Origin: an uncultured Verrucomicrobiota bacterium | GTDB taxonomy: Bacteria; Verrucomicrobiota; Verrucomicrobiia; Opitutales; Intestinicryptomonadaceae | Direction of reading: 5' to 3' | Length of the DNA stretch: 64,000 nucleotides | Assembly: GCA_949283955.1 (NCBI GenBank) | Contig: CASDUP010000008.1 | Span: 119,273 to 183,272 of the forward strand | Part shown: positions 19,158 through 27,283 of the stretch, piece after piece | Numbering within the stretch: position 1 is the first letter of the stretch | How the letters are laid out: every line of letters starts with the position of its first letter | The notes under the pieces: model-generated | Told to the model about the DNA's origin: nothing | Database searches by the model: none | Seen by the model: the letters and a program-made list of their open reading frames with translations, nothing else | Made by a program: the position numbers and the translations under genes

Positions 19158-21155
19158 TTATTTCCGCCGCTCGAATTTTTTCGAGGGCAGGGCTTCTATA
19201 AATTTTTTCCCGTAGCTCTTAGAAAAAATTCTCGAGTCCAATATGGCTATTCTGCCCGAGTCCCTCTTGCTGCGTATCAGCCTCCCTACCCCCTGCCTGA
19301 ATTTGATTATAGCCGACGGCAAAAATATCTTCTGAAAGGAATTTCCCCCGAGGGCCTCGAACCTTTCCATGCGTGCCGCTAGCAGCGGGTGGTTAGGATT
19401 TTCGAAGGGAAGCCGGGTTATCACCACTTGCGACAAAGTCTTTCCCGGAATGTCTATTCCCGTCCAAAATGTGTCCGTTCCGGCAAGGAGGGCATTCCCG
19501 GCTTCCTCAAACCTGCGAATTATTTCCGAGCGCGACATTTCCCCCTGTACGAAAATTTTTCTGCCGCCGAGAAGCCCCGATGCCCTGATTATGTCGACCG
19601 TTCCCTTGAGCTCCCTGTAGCTGGTAAACAAAGCCAGAGTTCCGCCGTCGATTTGAAGGGAAAGGGAGGAGATTTTTTTTGCCAGATATTCGCAGTCCTG
19701 CCTCTTCGAATTTTTATCGGGCTCGGGGGCGTCGGAAAATATTTCGACGAGCATGTTTTTGTCGTAGTCGAATGGGGACTTTACCGAGCATTTTTCGGCG
19801 TGTTCCGCCCCTATTCTCGAGGCGAAGTCCTCCATGTTTCCGTCGGAGTCGGACGCGAGGGTTGCCGAGGCGAGAATAACGGGAGAAGTTCCGGAAAACA
19901 AAATTTTTCTAAGTATCGGAGCTATGTCCAGGGGTGCCGCGTTGATAGCTATGTTGGAGCTTCCCGTCTTTTCCAGCCAGTACACCGAACTTTCCTCGTC
20001 GCCCAGGTATATGCAGGACTCAAGCGAGTTCTTTATTCCGACAATCCTCTTTCTATGGTCCCTTATTTCGGCGCACAGAGAATCGGTGGGAGCGTTTTGC
20101 TCGAAAGATTTCAGCATGTCCGCCACCGAATCCAAAGAGTTTGGCAATTCGTCCGATTCCCAGTTCGGGGAGGTAAGCCGCACTGTGTCGCGCATTGCCA
20201 CGTAGTTTTCGCCTATCCTGCCGAAAAAATCTTCGCAATTAGAAATGGCTTTGGAAACCGTCATTTTGTCCCAATGTTCGGCGAGAGTTCCCCGTGTGAT
20301 CAAGCCCCGCTTCTTCGAAGGATCGTAGATCCTTTTTAGCTCGCGCATTATTCCCCCCTGCGACAATCCTATTCCGAAACATTCCGAGGCAACTTCGGGA
20401 ATTGTGTGGGCCTCGTCCAAGACGAGCATGTCGTTCGGGAACAAAATTCCCGATTCTGAGTCCGCCCCTGCCGCTATCAGAGAAAACAGCAGGTTGTGGT
20501 TCAGAACCACCACGTTCGCGCGGGCGATGTTTCTCCTTGCGGCCTGGTAGAAACACGAGCCGTCGGAACAGTTGCGGGAGTTGCACGAGGACGAATCGGC
20601 GTTAACCCAGCTCCAGACGTCCGGATCTGGTGGAGGCGACAATTCCTCCAACAATCCCGTTTGGGTGGAAGCCGCCCATTCGGCTATCCTCTCGAGCTCC
20701 TTCGATTCCTCCGAATCGAACAGCTCCTTCTTTTCTGCCAAGGCTCTCTTGAGCCTGTGTGTGCAGAGATAGTTGGATTTTCCGACAAGCAGGGCGTGTT
20801 CGAAGTCCGCACAGTCCGACAAATCTTCGACCGACGAGAACAACAGGCGGGCTCTCGGCAGGTCTTTTTCCATTATCTGCCGTTGAAGGGCTATCGTGCG
20901 GGTGGACACCACGAGCTGCTTCCCGCCTCTTTTTGCCTCCACTATTCCCGGAATTAAGTACGCGAGTGTCTTTCCAACCCCCGTTCCCGCTTCGAACAAA
21001 AGCGATCCTCCCGCAGCCAGCGTTTGGGCGCAAAAATACGCCATCTTCTCCTGCTCCGGCCTGTGTTCAAAATTGGGAAGTGCGGAGGCGTATCCGCCGT
21101 CCCCGAATATTCTTTCGCACAAATTGGGAAGATCGCTCTGCAGTTTTCCGCCCAC
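19158..21155 (-). CDS. dinG: DinG/XPD-like ATP-dependent helicase
   Basis: A 665-residue superfamily 2 iron-sulphur helicase of the DinG/YoaA type. Walker A is EAGTGVGKTLAYL (about residues 56-68), the DEAH box is LDEAHTIPEV, and four cysteines between these (YLCTHR, then C-x4-C-x4-C in SSCNSRNCSDGSCF) form the expected Fe-S site. C-terminal motifs include FTSYRELKG, GTDTFWTGIDIPG and FRQGVGRLIRSKRD. These helicases unwind 5'-tailed DNA, R-loops or G-quadruplexes in repair. The start is a GTG 4 bases after the hpnH stop, so the two are co-transcribed. Confidence 0.9.
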   Translation of the reverse strand: MGGKLQSDLPNLCERIFGDGGYASALPNFEHRPEQEKMAYFCAQTLAAGGSLLFEAGTGVGKTLAYLIPGIVEAKRGGKQLVVSTRTIALQRQIMEKDLPRARLLFSSVEDLSDCADFEHALLVGKSNYLCTHRLKRALAEKKELFDSEESKELERIAEWAASTQTGLLEELSPPPDPDVWSWVNADSSSCNSRNCSDGSCFYQAARRNIARANVVVLNHNLLFSLIAAGADSESGILFPNDMLVLDEAHTIPEVASECFGIGLSQGGIMRELKRIYDPSKKRGLITRGTLAEHWDKMTVSKAISNCEDFFGRIGENYVAMRDTVRLTSPNWESDELPNSLDSVADMLKSFEQNAPTDSLCAEIRDHRKRIVGIKNSLESCIYLGDEESSVYWLEKTGSSNIAINAAPLDIAPILRKILFSGTSPVILASATLASDSDGNMEDFASRIGAEHAEKCSVKSPFDYDKNMLVEIFSDAPEPDKNSKRQDCEYLAKKISSLSLQIDGGTLALFTSYRELKGTVDIIRASGLLGGRKIFVQGEMSRSEIIRRFEEAGNALLAGTDTFWTGIDIPGKTLSQVVITRLPFENPNHPLLAARMERFEALGGNSFQKIFLPSAIIKFRQGVGRLIRSKRDSGRIAILDSRIFSKSYGKKFIEALPSKKFERRK

Positions 21156-21159
21156 TTCG

Positions 21160-22182
21160 CTATTTGTCGCATCTGAATTTTAAGGCGTGCTTGGCGGCCC
21201 TCATCAGGCCTCCAAAACTTCCGAACGTGTCCCGCACGGCGCTCGGTTCGTATCCGCTGTGGAGCATGCAATCCTTGCACTCCGGACGCGTTCCCCGATG
21301 CCCGAGATCGTACTTGTCTATCTCCTCCATGAGCTCTTTAAAAGTTTTGCAGTAGCCGTCGTTTATGAGGTAGCAGGGCTTTTGCCAGCCAAGTACCGAG
21401 TAGGTGGGATTGCCCCACGGAGTGCAATCGTATTCCTGCTCACCCTTCAGAAAGGCGAGAAACCCTGGAGAGTGGTTAAATACCCACTTCTTGTGCGGAT
21501 TGCAAAGAATCTTGCGGAAGAGCTCAACCGTCTTTTTCCTCTCGAGAAATATGTCCTGGCAGGGCGCTTTCTCGTACGGGAATCCGGGGGAGAGCATCAT
21601 GCCCTCCACTCCGAGGGCGGTTATGTCGTCGAAAAATCCGCGAACCTCCTCGGGATCGGCGTCGTTGAATATGGTGGTGTTGGTGGTCACCCTGAAGCCC
21701 CTCTTCAAAGCCTCCTTTATTCCCTTTATGGCGGTGTCGTACGCTCCTTCGCGGCCCGTGCTCTTGTCGTGCATTCTGCGGGTTCCGTCCAGATGGAAGC
21801 CGATGGAGAGGTATTTGCTGGGAGTGTACAAATCCACCTTTTGCATGAAAATCTGGGCGTTCGTGCACATGTAAACGTACTTCTTCCTATCGATAAATCC
21901 CTTTATCATCTCCGGCATTTCCGGATGTATCAAAGGTTCCCCCCCCGCTATGCTCACTACGGGAGCCCCGCATTCTTCGAGGGCTGCCCAAGCCTTTTCC
22001 TTTGGCATTCTGAGGTCGAGAATTTCTTTGGGATATTGTATTTTCCCGCATCCGGCACATTTTAGATTGCACTGAAAGAGCGGTTCGAGCATCAGGACGA
22101 GAGGGTATTTCTTCTCGCCCTTTAGAGATTTTCCGATGGCGTATTTCGCAACGGTTATTACTTGAGACAGGGGGACTCCCAT
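21160..22182 (-). CDS. hpnH: HpnH-type radical SAM adenosyl-hopene transferase
   Basis: A 340-residue radical SAM protein that matches HpnH from its first residues: MGVPLSQ, then YPLVLMLEPLFQCNLKCAGCG with the CxxxCxxC cluster (about residues 38-45), KIQYP, SIAGGEPLIHPEM and SIGFHLDG. The C-terminal half keeps PWGNPTYSVLGWQKPCYL and CKDCMLHSGYEPSAV. HpnH joins a 5'-deoxyadenosyl radical to diploptene, the first step to extended (C35) hopanoids. No other hopanoid gene (shc, hpnG, hpnC-E) is in the window. It is the first gene of the minus-strand run ending at kdsA/uxaC. Confidence 0.88.
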   Translation of the reverse strand: MGVPLSQVITVAKYAIGKSLKGEKKYPLVLMLEPLFQCNLKCAGCGKIQYPKEILDLRMPKEKAWAALEECGAPVVSIAGGEPLIHPEMPEMIKGFIDRKKYVYMCTNAQIFMQKVDLYTPSKYLSIGFHLDGTRRMHDKSTGREGAYDTAIKGIKEALKRGFRVTTNTTIFNDADPEEVRGFFDDITALGVEGMMLSPGFPYEKAPCQDIFLERKKTVELFRKILCNPHKKWVFNHSPGFLAFLKGEQEYDCTPWGNPTYSVLGWQKPCYLINDGYCKTFKELMEEIDKYDLGHRGTRPECKDCMLHSGYEPSAVRDTFGSFGGLMRAAKHALKFRCDK

Positions 22183-22466
22183 ATTTTTCCTTTGTGGTTT
22201 TCAAGCGCTGGTCGTCGCGGCTTCTGCGGCGAATTCGCTTTCTATCGCAATTTATACTGCACGCAAACGAAAGCAGTAGATAGGTGTTTCTTCAACAATA
22301 TTTTTTACTTTTCTTTGCCGCGCGGCGGCAGAGATGGGAAATTTTTTGAAAAGGTAAAAAAGAGACAAGAATAGGCTTGTAAAGCTCGCCAAATAGTTTG
22401 AAGTGTTGTGCATCGTCGGCTTTGTGGATTATCTCCGCGAAGGCGTTTTTGTTGCGCAAGGATGGT

Positions 22467-23537
22467 ATGGCAGAGAATTTTATAAGAACCGCATTGTTGG
22501 GAATGGCGATCGTAGCCTTGTCGGGCGCGGATGCAGCCGTGTTCCAGTTGAAGAACGGAGACAGGATAAGCGGAGATTTGTCTGCGCATCAAAAGGCCGG
22601 AAGCGTGACCGTGACAACCGGATTCGGTGAGTTGACCATTCCCAAGTCTGCTCTTGAAAGCGCCGTAAACAGCGACGGCTCCGCGGTTTTAGACATACCT
22701 CTTCCGTCCGAGATGGTAGTGGACGCGGCTGAGGGGCAGGTCGATTCCGCCCCGACCCCCGCCGAGGCGGAATCCGAACCGGCTCCCCTTCCCGAAGAGC
22801 CGAAAGATCCCCAATGGGTTCAGGACTACCGTTCTTTCGTCAAGTCGTTCTTTCCGGAAAACTGGCAGTTTAGGGTCAGAGGCGGTATAGAGTATAGGGA
22901 AACGTCCTCTTCTAGCACTTCCTACGAGTTCGCGGCAGACGCGAAGCGAGTCTGGGACGACGCGGAGTTCGATGCGACAATCTATTATAACTACGCGACC
23001 GAAACCATAGACAATCTCACGGGTAGAACCGCCGACAAGTACGGCATAAATACTTCCTACAAGCAAGTTTTCGACCAGTCGCTAAATTGGTATCTGCAAA
23101 ATCTTGCCGGGTATAAAGTCGACTGGGTGAAGGGGATTCGCGACCAGTTTGATGAGGCCGTGACGGTTGGTTATCGCTTCGAGTGGGAGGAGCACGATGT
23201 AGTTTTGGACATTGCTCCCGGTCCTGCCGTGAGGTACGTCAACGCATACAACTACGACCAACATTGGGTCGCGATGGGAGTCTTGACAGAAGAGCTCACC
23301 TGGAAGATAAACCAACTTCTTCGCTTCGAGCAGAAGCTGTACTTGGGCATAAACGTCACCAACTACCACAAGTATTCCGCCAACTTCAATTTGGGCTTGA
23401 TAATCAGGGCCACAGACGTCATGGACATAGCTCTCCGCTATTCCTACGAGTACGATTCAATCAACGACAGCGAAGCTCAAAAATCGGAGCAGCGCCTGTT
23501 GCTTGCGTTTGAATTTCCCTTTAACTGGAAATACTGA
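22467..23537 (+). CDS. DUF481 outer-membrane protein
   Basis: A 356-residue exported protein. A signal peptide (about residues 1-23, ending SGADA) is followed by the small beta domain FQLKNGDRISGDL...VTTGFGELTIPKSAL, which is typical of DUF481/YdiY-like proteins, then a proline/glutamate-rich linker (about residues 95-125). The C-terminal 230 residues are a DUF481 domain with alternating aromatic beta strands (FRVRGGIEYRET, ALRYSYEYDS), ending in the aromatic WKY expected for an outer-membrane barrel. The ATG at 22467 is chosen for the signal peptide and the AAGGA just upstream. It is divergent from hpnH and 36 bases upstream of mdh. Confidence 0.8.
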   Translation: MAENFIRTALLGMAIVALSGADAAVFQLKNGDRISGDLSAHQKAGSVTVTTGFGELTIPKSALESAVNSDGSAVLDIPLPSEMVVDAAEGQVDSAPTPAEAESEPAPLPEEPKDPQWVQDYRSFVKSFFPENWQFRVRGGIEYRETSSSSTSYEFAADAKRVWDDAEFDATIYYNYATETIDNLTGRTADKYGINTSYKQVFDQSLNWYLQNLAGYKVDWVKGIRDQFDEAVTVGYRFEWEEHDVVLDIAPGPAVRYVNAYNYDQHWVAMGVLTEELTWKINQLLRFEQKLYLGINVTNYHKYSANFNLGLIIRATDVMDIALRYSYEYDSINDSEAQKSEQRLLLAFEFPFNWKY

Positions 23538-23573
23538 ACTTATTTCGGAAAAAATAAAACAGGGTAAAAAAAT

Positions 23574-24560
23574 ATGAAAAAACCAATAAGAGTTGCGGTG
23601 ACCGGCGCGGCCGGTCAGATAGGATACTCTCTCTTGTTTCGCATAGCAAGCGGGGACATGCTGGGTCCGGATCAGCCCGTGGATCTGAATCTGATAGAGA
23701 TTGAGCCGGCGTTGAAGGCCCTCGAGGGAGTCAAGATGGAGCTCGACGACTGCGCGTTTCCGCTCCTTAACAGCATAACGTGCACTGCCGATCTGAAGCA
23801 GGGATTCAAGGACGCCAACTGGTGCCTTTTGGTTGGAAGCGTTCCGAGGAAGGCCGGAATGGAGAGGTCGGATCTTTTGGGAATAAATGGAAAGATTTTC
23901 ATAGGCCAGGGAAGGGCGATTCAGGAAAACGCATCTTCCGACGTTCGCGTTTTAGTAGTGGGCAATCCGTGCAATACAAATTGCTGGATAGCCAAGGAGA
24001 ACGCCAAGGATATCCCCTCCGACAGATGGTTTGCAATGACGAGGCTCGATGAAAACCGCGCCAAGGCCCAGTTGGCCCAGAAGGCGGGAGTCCACGTATC
24101 CGAGGTGACAAACATGACCATATGGGGGAACCATTCGTCGACGCAGTATCCCGACTTTTACAACGCCAAAATCGGAGGCAAGCCGGCTAGCGAGGTCATA
24201 AAGGACGAGGTTTGGGTAAAGGAGACTTTTATTCCCACCGTTCAAAAGAGGGGATCTGCCATAATAGCCGCCCGCGGTCTTTCCAGTGCTGCCAGTGCGG
24301 CAAACGCCGCCATGGAGACTGTCAAGACTCTCGTAAATCCGACTCCCGAGGGAGATTGGTTCAGCGTTTCCGTATGTTCCGACGGCAGCTATGGAACTAA
24401 GGAAGGAATCATGACGTCTTTCCCGATTCGCACCGACGGCAAAAAGTGGGAAATTGTTAAGGGATTGGACATCAACGAATTCTCCAAGCAGAAAATCGCC
24501 GAGTCCGACAAAGAGCTCGTTGGTGAAATAGAGGCGGTAAAGCAGATATTTTCCAAATAG
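23574..24560 (+). CDS. mdh: malate dehydrogenase
   Basis: A 328-residue NAD(P)-dependent malate dehydrogenase of the cytosolic/Chlamydia-like type. The Rossmann motif is [17 protein letters not shown] at the N-terminus, the substrate-binding [15 protein letters not shown] loop follows, and the catalytic histidine sits in [13 protein letters not shown] (about residues 183-195). It interconverts malate and oxaloacetate in the TCA cycle. It is followed by a strong terminator at 24583-24619. Isoleucine codons in the first 120 codons are 7 ATA and 3 ATT, with no ATC. Confidence 0.95.
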   Translation: MKKPIRVAVTGAAGQIGYSLLFRIASGDMLGPDQPVDLNLIEIEPALKALEGVKMELDDCAFPLLNSITCTADLKQGFKDANWCLLVGSVPRKAGMERSDLLGINGKIFIGQGRAIQENASSDVRVLVVGNPCNTNCWIAKENAKDIPSDRWFAMTRLDENRAKAQLAQKAGVHVSEVTNMTIWGNHSSTQYPDFYNAKIGGKPASEVIKDEVWVKETFIPTVQKRGSAIIAARGLSSAASAANAAMETVKTLVNPTPEGDWFSVSVCSDGSYGTKEGIMTSFPIRTDGKKWEIVKGLDINEFSKQKIAESDKELVGEIEAVKQIFSK

Positions 24561-24582
24561 GGATTTTCTGTTTTTTTGATAT

Positions 24583-24619
24583 AAAAAAGAGGGCGGTATT
24601 CCGCCCCCTTTTTTTTATT
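24583..24619 (+). terminator. rho-independent terminator after mdh
   Basis: A GGGCGG/CCGCCC stem with a TATT loop is preceded by an A-run and followed by nine T, about 22 bases past the mdh stop. Confidence 0.9.
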
Positions 24620-24966
24620 TTTCTGGAGCGGATAAATATTTATACAATCAAAAGAAGTTCTTTTTTATTTCCGGTTTTAAGGATTAAATTCAAGGGAAAA
24701 TTTTTTGTTTACGGTACCGTTTTTTTGAGTCTTCATACGCTAATGAGCGGCGTTTGGGCGTCGCAAAAATTTTGCCGCGCGGGATTCTTCGTATCGCCAA
24801 TAGTTCATTTTGTGAAGCTTACTTCTGCCAGCTACAAACTGACATCTTGCCAATTTCACAGGGAACTTGCATTTGTTGCAATATTGGCGATTTTTTTAAT
24901 AAAAATAACGTCTAGTAAAGACAAATGATGATTTATAATGAAATGGGATAATGTTTTGAATCCCGC
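24620..24966. other. intergenic stretch without a recognisable gene
   Basis: About 350 A+T-rich bases between the mdh and tRNA terminators. A 67-codon frame exists at 24725-24928, but it has no Shine-Dalgarno and no recognisable features. An imperfect 23-base palindrome centred on GCAAAAATTTTGC sits at 24758-24780. I see no tRNA, ribosomal RNA or familiar ncRNA signature here. Confidence 0.5.
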
Positions 24967-24997
24967 AAAAATAAAGGGCTTCCGTGGAGGAAGCCCC
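24967..24997 (-). terminator. rho-independent terminator after tRNA-Lys
   Basis: Read on the minus strand, GGGCTTCC and GGAAGCCC form an 8-bp stem with a 5-base loop, followed by TTTATTTTT. It lies 13 bases past the tRNA 3' end. Confidence 0.85.
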
Positions 24998-25009
24998 TGT
25001 TTAAAGAAT

Positions 25010-25081
25010 TAGGTCGCCGGAGATTCGAACTCCGAACCAATTGCTTAAAAGGCAACTGCTCTACCATTGAGCTAGCGACCC
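25010..25081 (-). tRNA. tRNA-Lys (anticodon TTT)
   Basis: A 72-base cloverleaf on the minus strand. The acceptor stem GGGTCGC pairs with GCGACCT (a G-U pair at position 1-72). The D-arm stem is GCTC/GAGC, the anticodon stem GTTGC/GCAAT closes the loop CTTTTAA with anticodon TTT, the variable loop has 5 bases, and the T-arm is CGGAG/CTCCG with loop TTCGAAT. The 3' CCA is not encoded. It follows rpmB on the same strand, with a terminator just after it. Confidence 0.95.
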
Positions 25082-25190
25082 ATATAAATTGAAGTCACGG
25101 AAGGTAGCACGATCGGTATGGTTATCAAGTTTTTTTTTGATTTATTTTACCGTTCGCCGGCGCTTTTCGGCGCGCATTCTAAGCGTCGTT

Positions 25191-25421
25191 TTACGCCTTT
25201 TCAACCTTGCCGGCCTTGAGCGCCTTTGCCGATACCCAAACGCGCTTGACGGATCCGTTCGCCGTGCGAACTCTTACCCTTTGGACGTTTGGCTTGAAGG
25301 TGCGCTTCGTCTGCTTGACGAGTTGCAGGCCTATGCCTCCGCTCTTCTTGCTCTGACCATTAGGAATAATTTTGCGGCCCTTAACGGGGCGCTTTCCGGT
25401 TATGCTGCATACTCTCGACAT
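25191..25421 (-). CDS. rpmB: 50S ribosomal protein bL28
   Basis: A 76-residue basic protein with the bL28 signature: SRVCSITGKRPVKG at the N-terminus, then SKKSGGIGLQLVKQTKRTFKPNVQRV and WVSAKALKAG. It is part of the large ribosomal subunit. Only one cysteine (position 5) is seen, so this is the zinc-free form. It follows the small basic protein gene by 18 bases and precedes tRNA-Lys on the same strand. Confidence 0.95.
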   Translation of the reverse strand: MSRVCSITGKRPVKGRKIIPNGQSKKSGGIGLQLVKQTKRTFKPNVQRVRVRTANGSVKRVWVSAKALKAGKVEKA

Positions 25422-25439
25422 ACGATAAATCCTTTCCTA

Positions 25440-25601
25440 TTACGCCCTTTTAGACATTGCGGCCGCTTTGACGGCGCTCGCGCGCATTTTGCGGCGGCGC
25501 GAGGCCAACAGCCTCTGCCTTCTCGGATTGGGCTTTTTGTTTGCGCCCTTCTTGACGGGCTTGCGTTTTGCTTTTGACGACCACTGTACGAGACCGCTCA
25601 T
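25440..25601 (-). CDS. small highly basic protein upstream of rpmB
   Basis: A 53-residue frame, MSGLVQWSSKAKRKPVKKG..., with about 19 lysine or arginine residues and no acidic residue at all. The centre reads NPRRQRLLASRRRKMRA and the C-terminus is alanine-rich. The composition is that of a ribosome- or RNA-binding peptide. It lies 18 bases upstream of rpmB on the same strand. The frame is open 30 codons further upstream, but the ATG at 25601 starts the coherent basic region. It does not match bS18, bL36, bTHX or bS21 as I know them, so I leave the function open. Confidence 0.6.
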   Translation of the reverse strand: MSGLVQWSSKAKRKPVKKGANKKPNPRRQRLLASRRRKMRASAVKAAAMSKRA

Positions 25602-25733
25602 GTCGATATCTTTCCGTTCTGTTCTTTGTAAATATAAATTAAAACGGAGCAGGCTAACTTTTTTTTTCTCGCTTTCCAGCTTTTTTTTCAATTTTTTTCT
25701 ATTTTCTTTGCCCGTTTTTTTCTGAGCATTTTT

Positions 25734-25759
25734 GAAACTTTATTGCGGGACGGGCGTTC
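25734..25759 (+). promoter_or_regulatory. possible ECF-type promoter of the sigma-factor gene
   Basis: GAAACTT and CGTTC, separated by 14 bases, resemble the GGAACTT/CGTCT elements of ECF sigma-factor promoters, and lie 23 bases before the sigma gene start at 25782. Autoregulation would be usual for such factors. The match is imperfect and the spacing is slightly short. Confidence 0.3.
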
Positions 25760-25781
25760 GACAAAGTTGATGTTAAGTTGT

Positions 25782-26336
25782 ATGAAACAGGAAAACGCTG
25801 AAGATCCCGACGCGATGCTTATGCTGGAGGCGGCAGGGGGTTCCGAAGGCGCCCTGAGGATACTCGTGGAGAAGTGGAAGAATCCGCTGATGAATTATTT
25901 TTATCGGTCGGTGTGCGATGTCCACATTTCTGAAGATCTCGCTCAACAGACTTTTATAAATTTATGGAAGGCGAGAGCGGGATATTCGGCTTCGGCGAAA
26001 TTTTCCACGTATTTGTTTTACATAGCGCGGAGGGTTTTGATTAGCAGGTATAGAAAGGAATCGCGCCGGCGGGTGTCGGCTTGCGATCCGGCGGATTTGG
26101 ATTGTCAGGTGGACGGGAGGGAAAGTTTGGACGTGGGAGAGCTTGAGGAGCTTTTTTATCTCGCGTTGAAGGAGTTGCCGGAGAACCAGCGCACGGCGAT
26201 ACTGCTTCTTAAGCAGCAGGAGCTGTCGTACGAGCAGATTGCCGAAACGATGGGAGCTTCGGTTCAGGCGGTGAAGACATGGGTGCATAGGGCTCGTTTG
26301 GCTCTAAGGGAAGTTTTGAGAAAATCGCGAATGTAG
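25782..26336 (+). CDS. ECF-like RNA polymerase sigma factor
   Basis: A 184-residue sigma-70-family protein of ECF size. Region 2 reads NYFYRSVCDVHISEDLAQQTFINLWKARAGYSASAKFSTYLFYIARRV, with the usual EDLxQxxFxxxW core. Region 4 is LKELPENQRTAILLLKQQELSYEQIAETMGASVQAVKTWVHRARLALRE, a standard helix-turn-helix. The linker is short and acidic (about residues 110-128). The next gene, 7 bases downstream, encodes a one-TM protein that is a plausible anti-sigma partner. The start could also be the ATG at 25770. Confidence 0.88.
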   Translation: MKQENAEDPDAMLMLEAAGGSEGALRILVEKWKNPLMNYFYRSVCDVHISEDLAQQTFINLWKARAGYSASAKFSTYLFYIARRVLISRYRKESRRRVSACDPADLDCQVDGRESLDVGELEELFYLALKELPENQRTAILLLKQQELSYEQIAETMGASVQAVKTWVHRARLALREVLRKSRM

Positions 26337-26343
26337 CGGAGAG

Positions 26344-26772
26344 ATGAATATCGACGAAAAAATAGATTTTTTGCTTTCTCGGAAACCTTGCGAAGTTTCG
26401 GAGGGATTTTCCGACAGAATCGTGAAGGCCATACTCGAAACGGAGTCGAGTTCGGACATAGACGATTTTGTCGATTCGGCGCTTTCGGAATTTTCGGTTA
26501 AGGTATCGGAGGGATTTTCCGACAGGGTTCTTTCGAAAATCGGCGAGGAAAAATCGAAGAGGGGTTGGATCGGGCTTTGTCTGAATTTGGCGGCGGCTTC
26601 CGCGATTGGAGTGGCGGCTGTTTGGGCTGGGTCGCTTTACCTTCCGGACTATTCTCGCGGAGGGTCCGATACCATAGCCTCTTCCTACGCTAAAATAAAC
26701 AAGATTTCGGACGAGATTTCCTCGATAAAAACAGTGCTGGTTCAAGAGGAATGTCTAGACATTTTGCTGTAG
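26344..26772 (+). CDS. one-TM protein, candidate anti-sigma factor
   Basis: A 142-residue protein co-transcribed with the sigma gene (7-base gap). The N-terminal 75 residues contain an internal duplication, with CEVSEGFSDRIVKAIL at about 16-31 and VKVSEGFSDRVLSKIG at about 52-67. One transmembrane helix follows (about residues 80-97, AAASAIGVAAVWAG), then a 40-residue C-terminal part. Position, topology and size fit an anti-sigma factor, but no zinc-binding HxxxCxxC motif of the ZAS type is present. The function is inferred from context only. The DNA coding its C-terminal half is duplicated just downstream. Confidence 0.6.
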   Translation: MNIDEKIDFLLSRKPCEVSEGFSDRIVKAILETESSSDIDDFVDSALSEFSVKVSEGFSDRVLSKIGEEKSKRGWIGLCLNLAAASAIGVAAVWAGSLYLPDYSRGGSDTIASSYAKINKISDEISSIKTVLVQEECLDILL

Positions 26773-27010
26773 GTTTTTTGCCGATTTTTTGCGTTTGGCG
26801 GCTGTTTGGGTTGGGTCGCTTTACTTTTCGGACTATTCTCGCGGAGGGTCCGATACCATAGCCTCTTCCTTACGTTAAGATAAACAAGATTTCGGACGAG
26901 ATTTTCTCGATAAAAACAGTGTTGAGGAATGTCTAGAGATTTTGCTGTAGGTTTTTTTGCCGATTTTTTGCGTTTGGCGGCTGTTTCCGCGATTGGAGAG
27001 GCGGCTTTTT
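26613..27010 (+). repeat. decayed tandem duplication of the 3' part of the anti-sigma gene
   Basis: The segment from 26613, starting GGCGGCTGTTTGGGCTGG and running through the gene's stop to about 26796, is repeated from 26797 to about 26975 with scattered substitutions and small indels. For example, TCCTACGCTAAAAT becomes TCCTTACGTTAAGAT, and a GGTTCAAGA stretch is lost. A third partial copy from 26976 (GGCGGCTGTTTCCGCGATTGG) resembles 26592-26625. The unit is about 184 bases. The second copy no longer codes in frame. Confidence 0.85.
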
Positions 27011-27283
27011 GCGGAAGTGTTTTTCTTTGTTAAATCTGAAAATATTTTTCCGATTTATTACCTGCGCGCGGAACAGTTGGGGCGCGCAAATTCTAACGAT
27101 CCGACGGGACCCGAAAAGTTCCGCGTTTTTCGAGGGTGCGGGGACGATTTTTCGCCGGAAAAAATTCGATTTTTTAGCGGAAAATTTTTCTTGCACGGAG
27201 GGAATGCCTATACTAACTTACCATACCAAGAAGGGCGCAGTTATCGGCGTCCTGTCGTTCACAACCCCGAATTTTCTACCCAT
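27011..27283 (+). other. leader region upstream of the cassette A gene
   Basis: About 270 bases between the repeat and the ATG at 27284. The frame of the large gene is open through it but has no protein-like features, so I treat it as untranslated. It should hold the promoter, yet I find no convincing -35/-10 pair or Shine-Dalgarno sequence close to the ATG. Confidence 0.45.

Noticed and set aside
24725..24928. A 67-codon plus-strand frame after mdh
   Set aside because: There is no Shine-Dalgarno, no coherent domain or signal, and it is in an A+T-rich intergenic stretch; not enough to call a gene.
26957..27283. N-terminal extension of the giant protein by 109 codons
   Set aside because: It would put the prepilin-type signal in the middle of the protein, and part of it is built from the decayed duplication.
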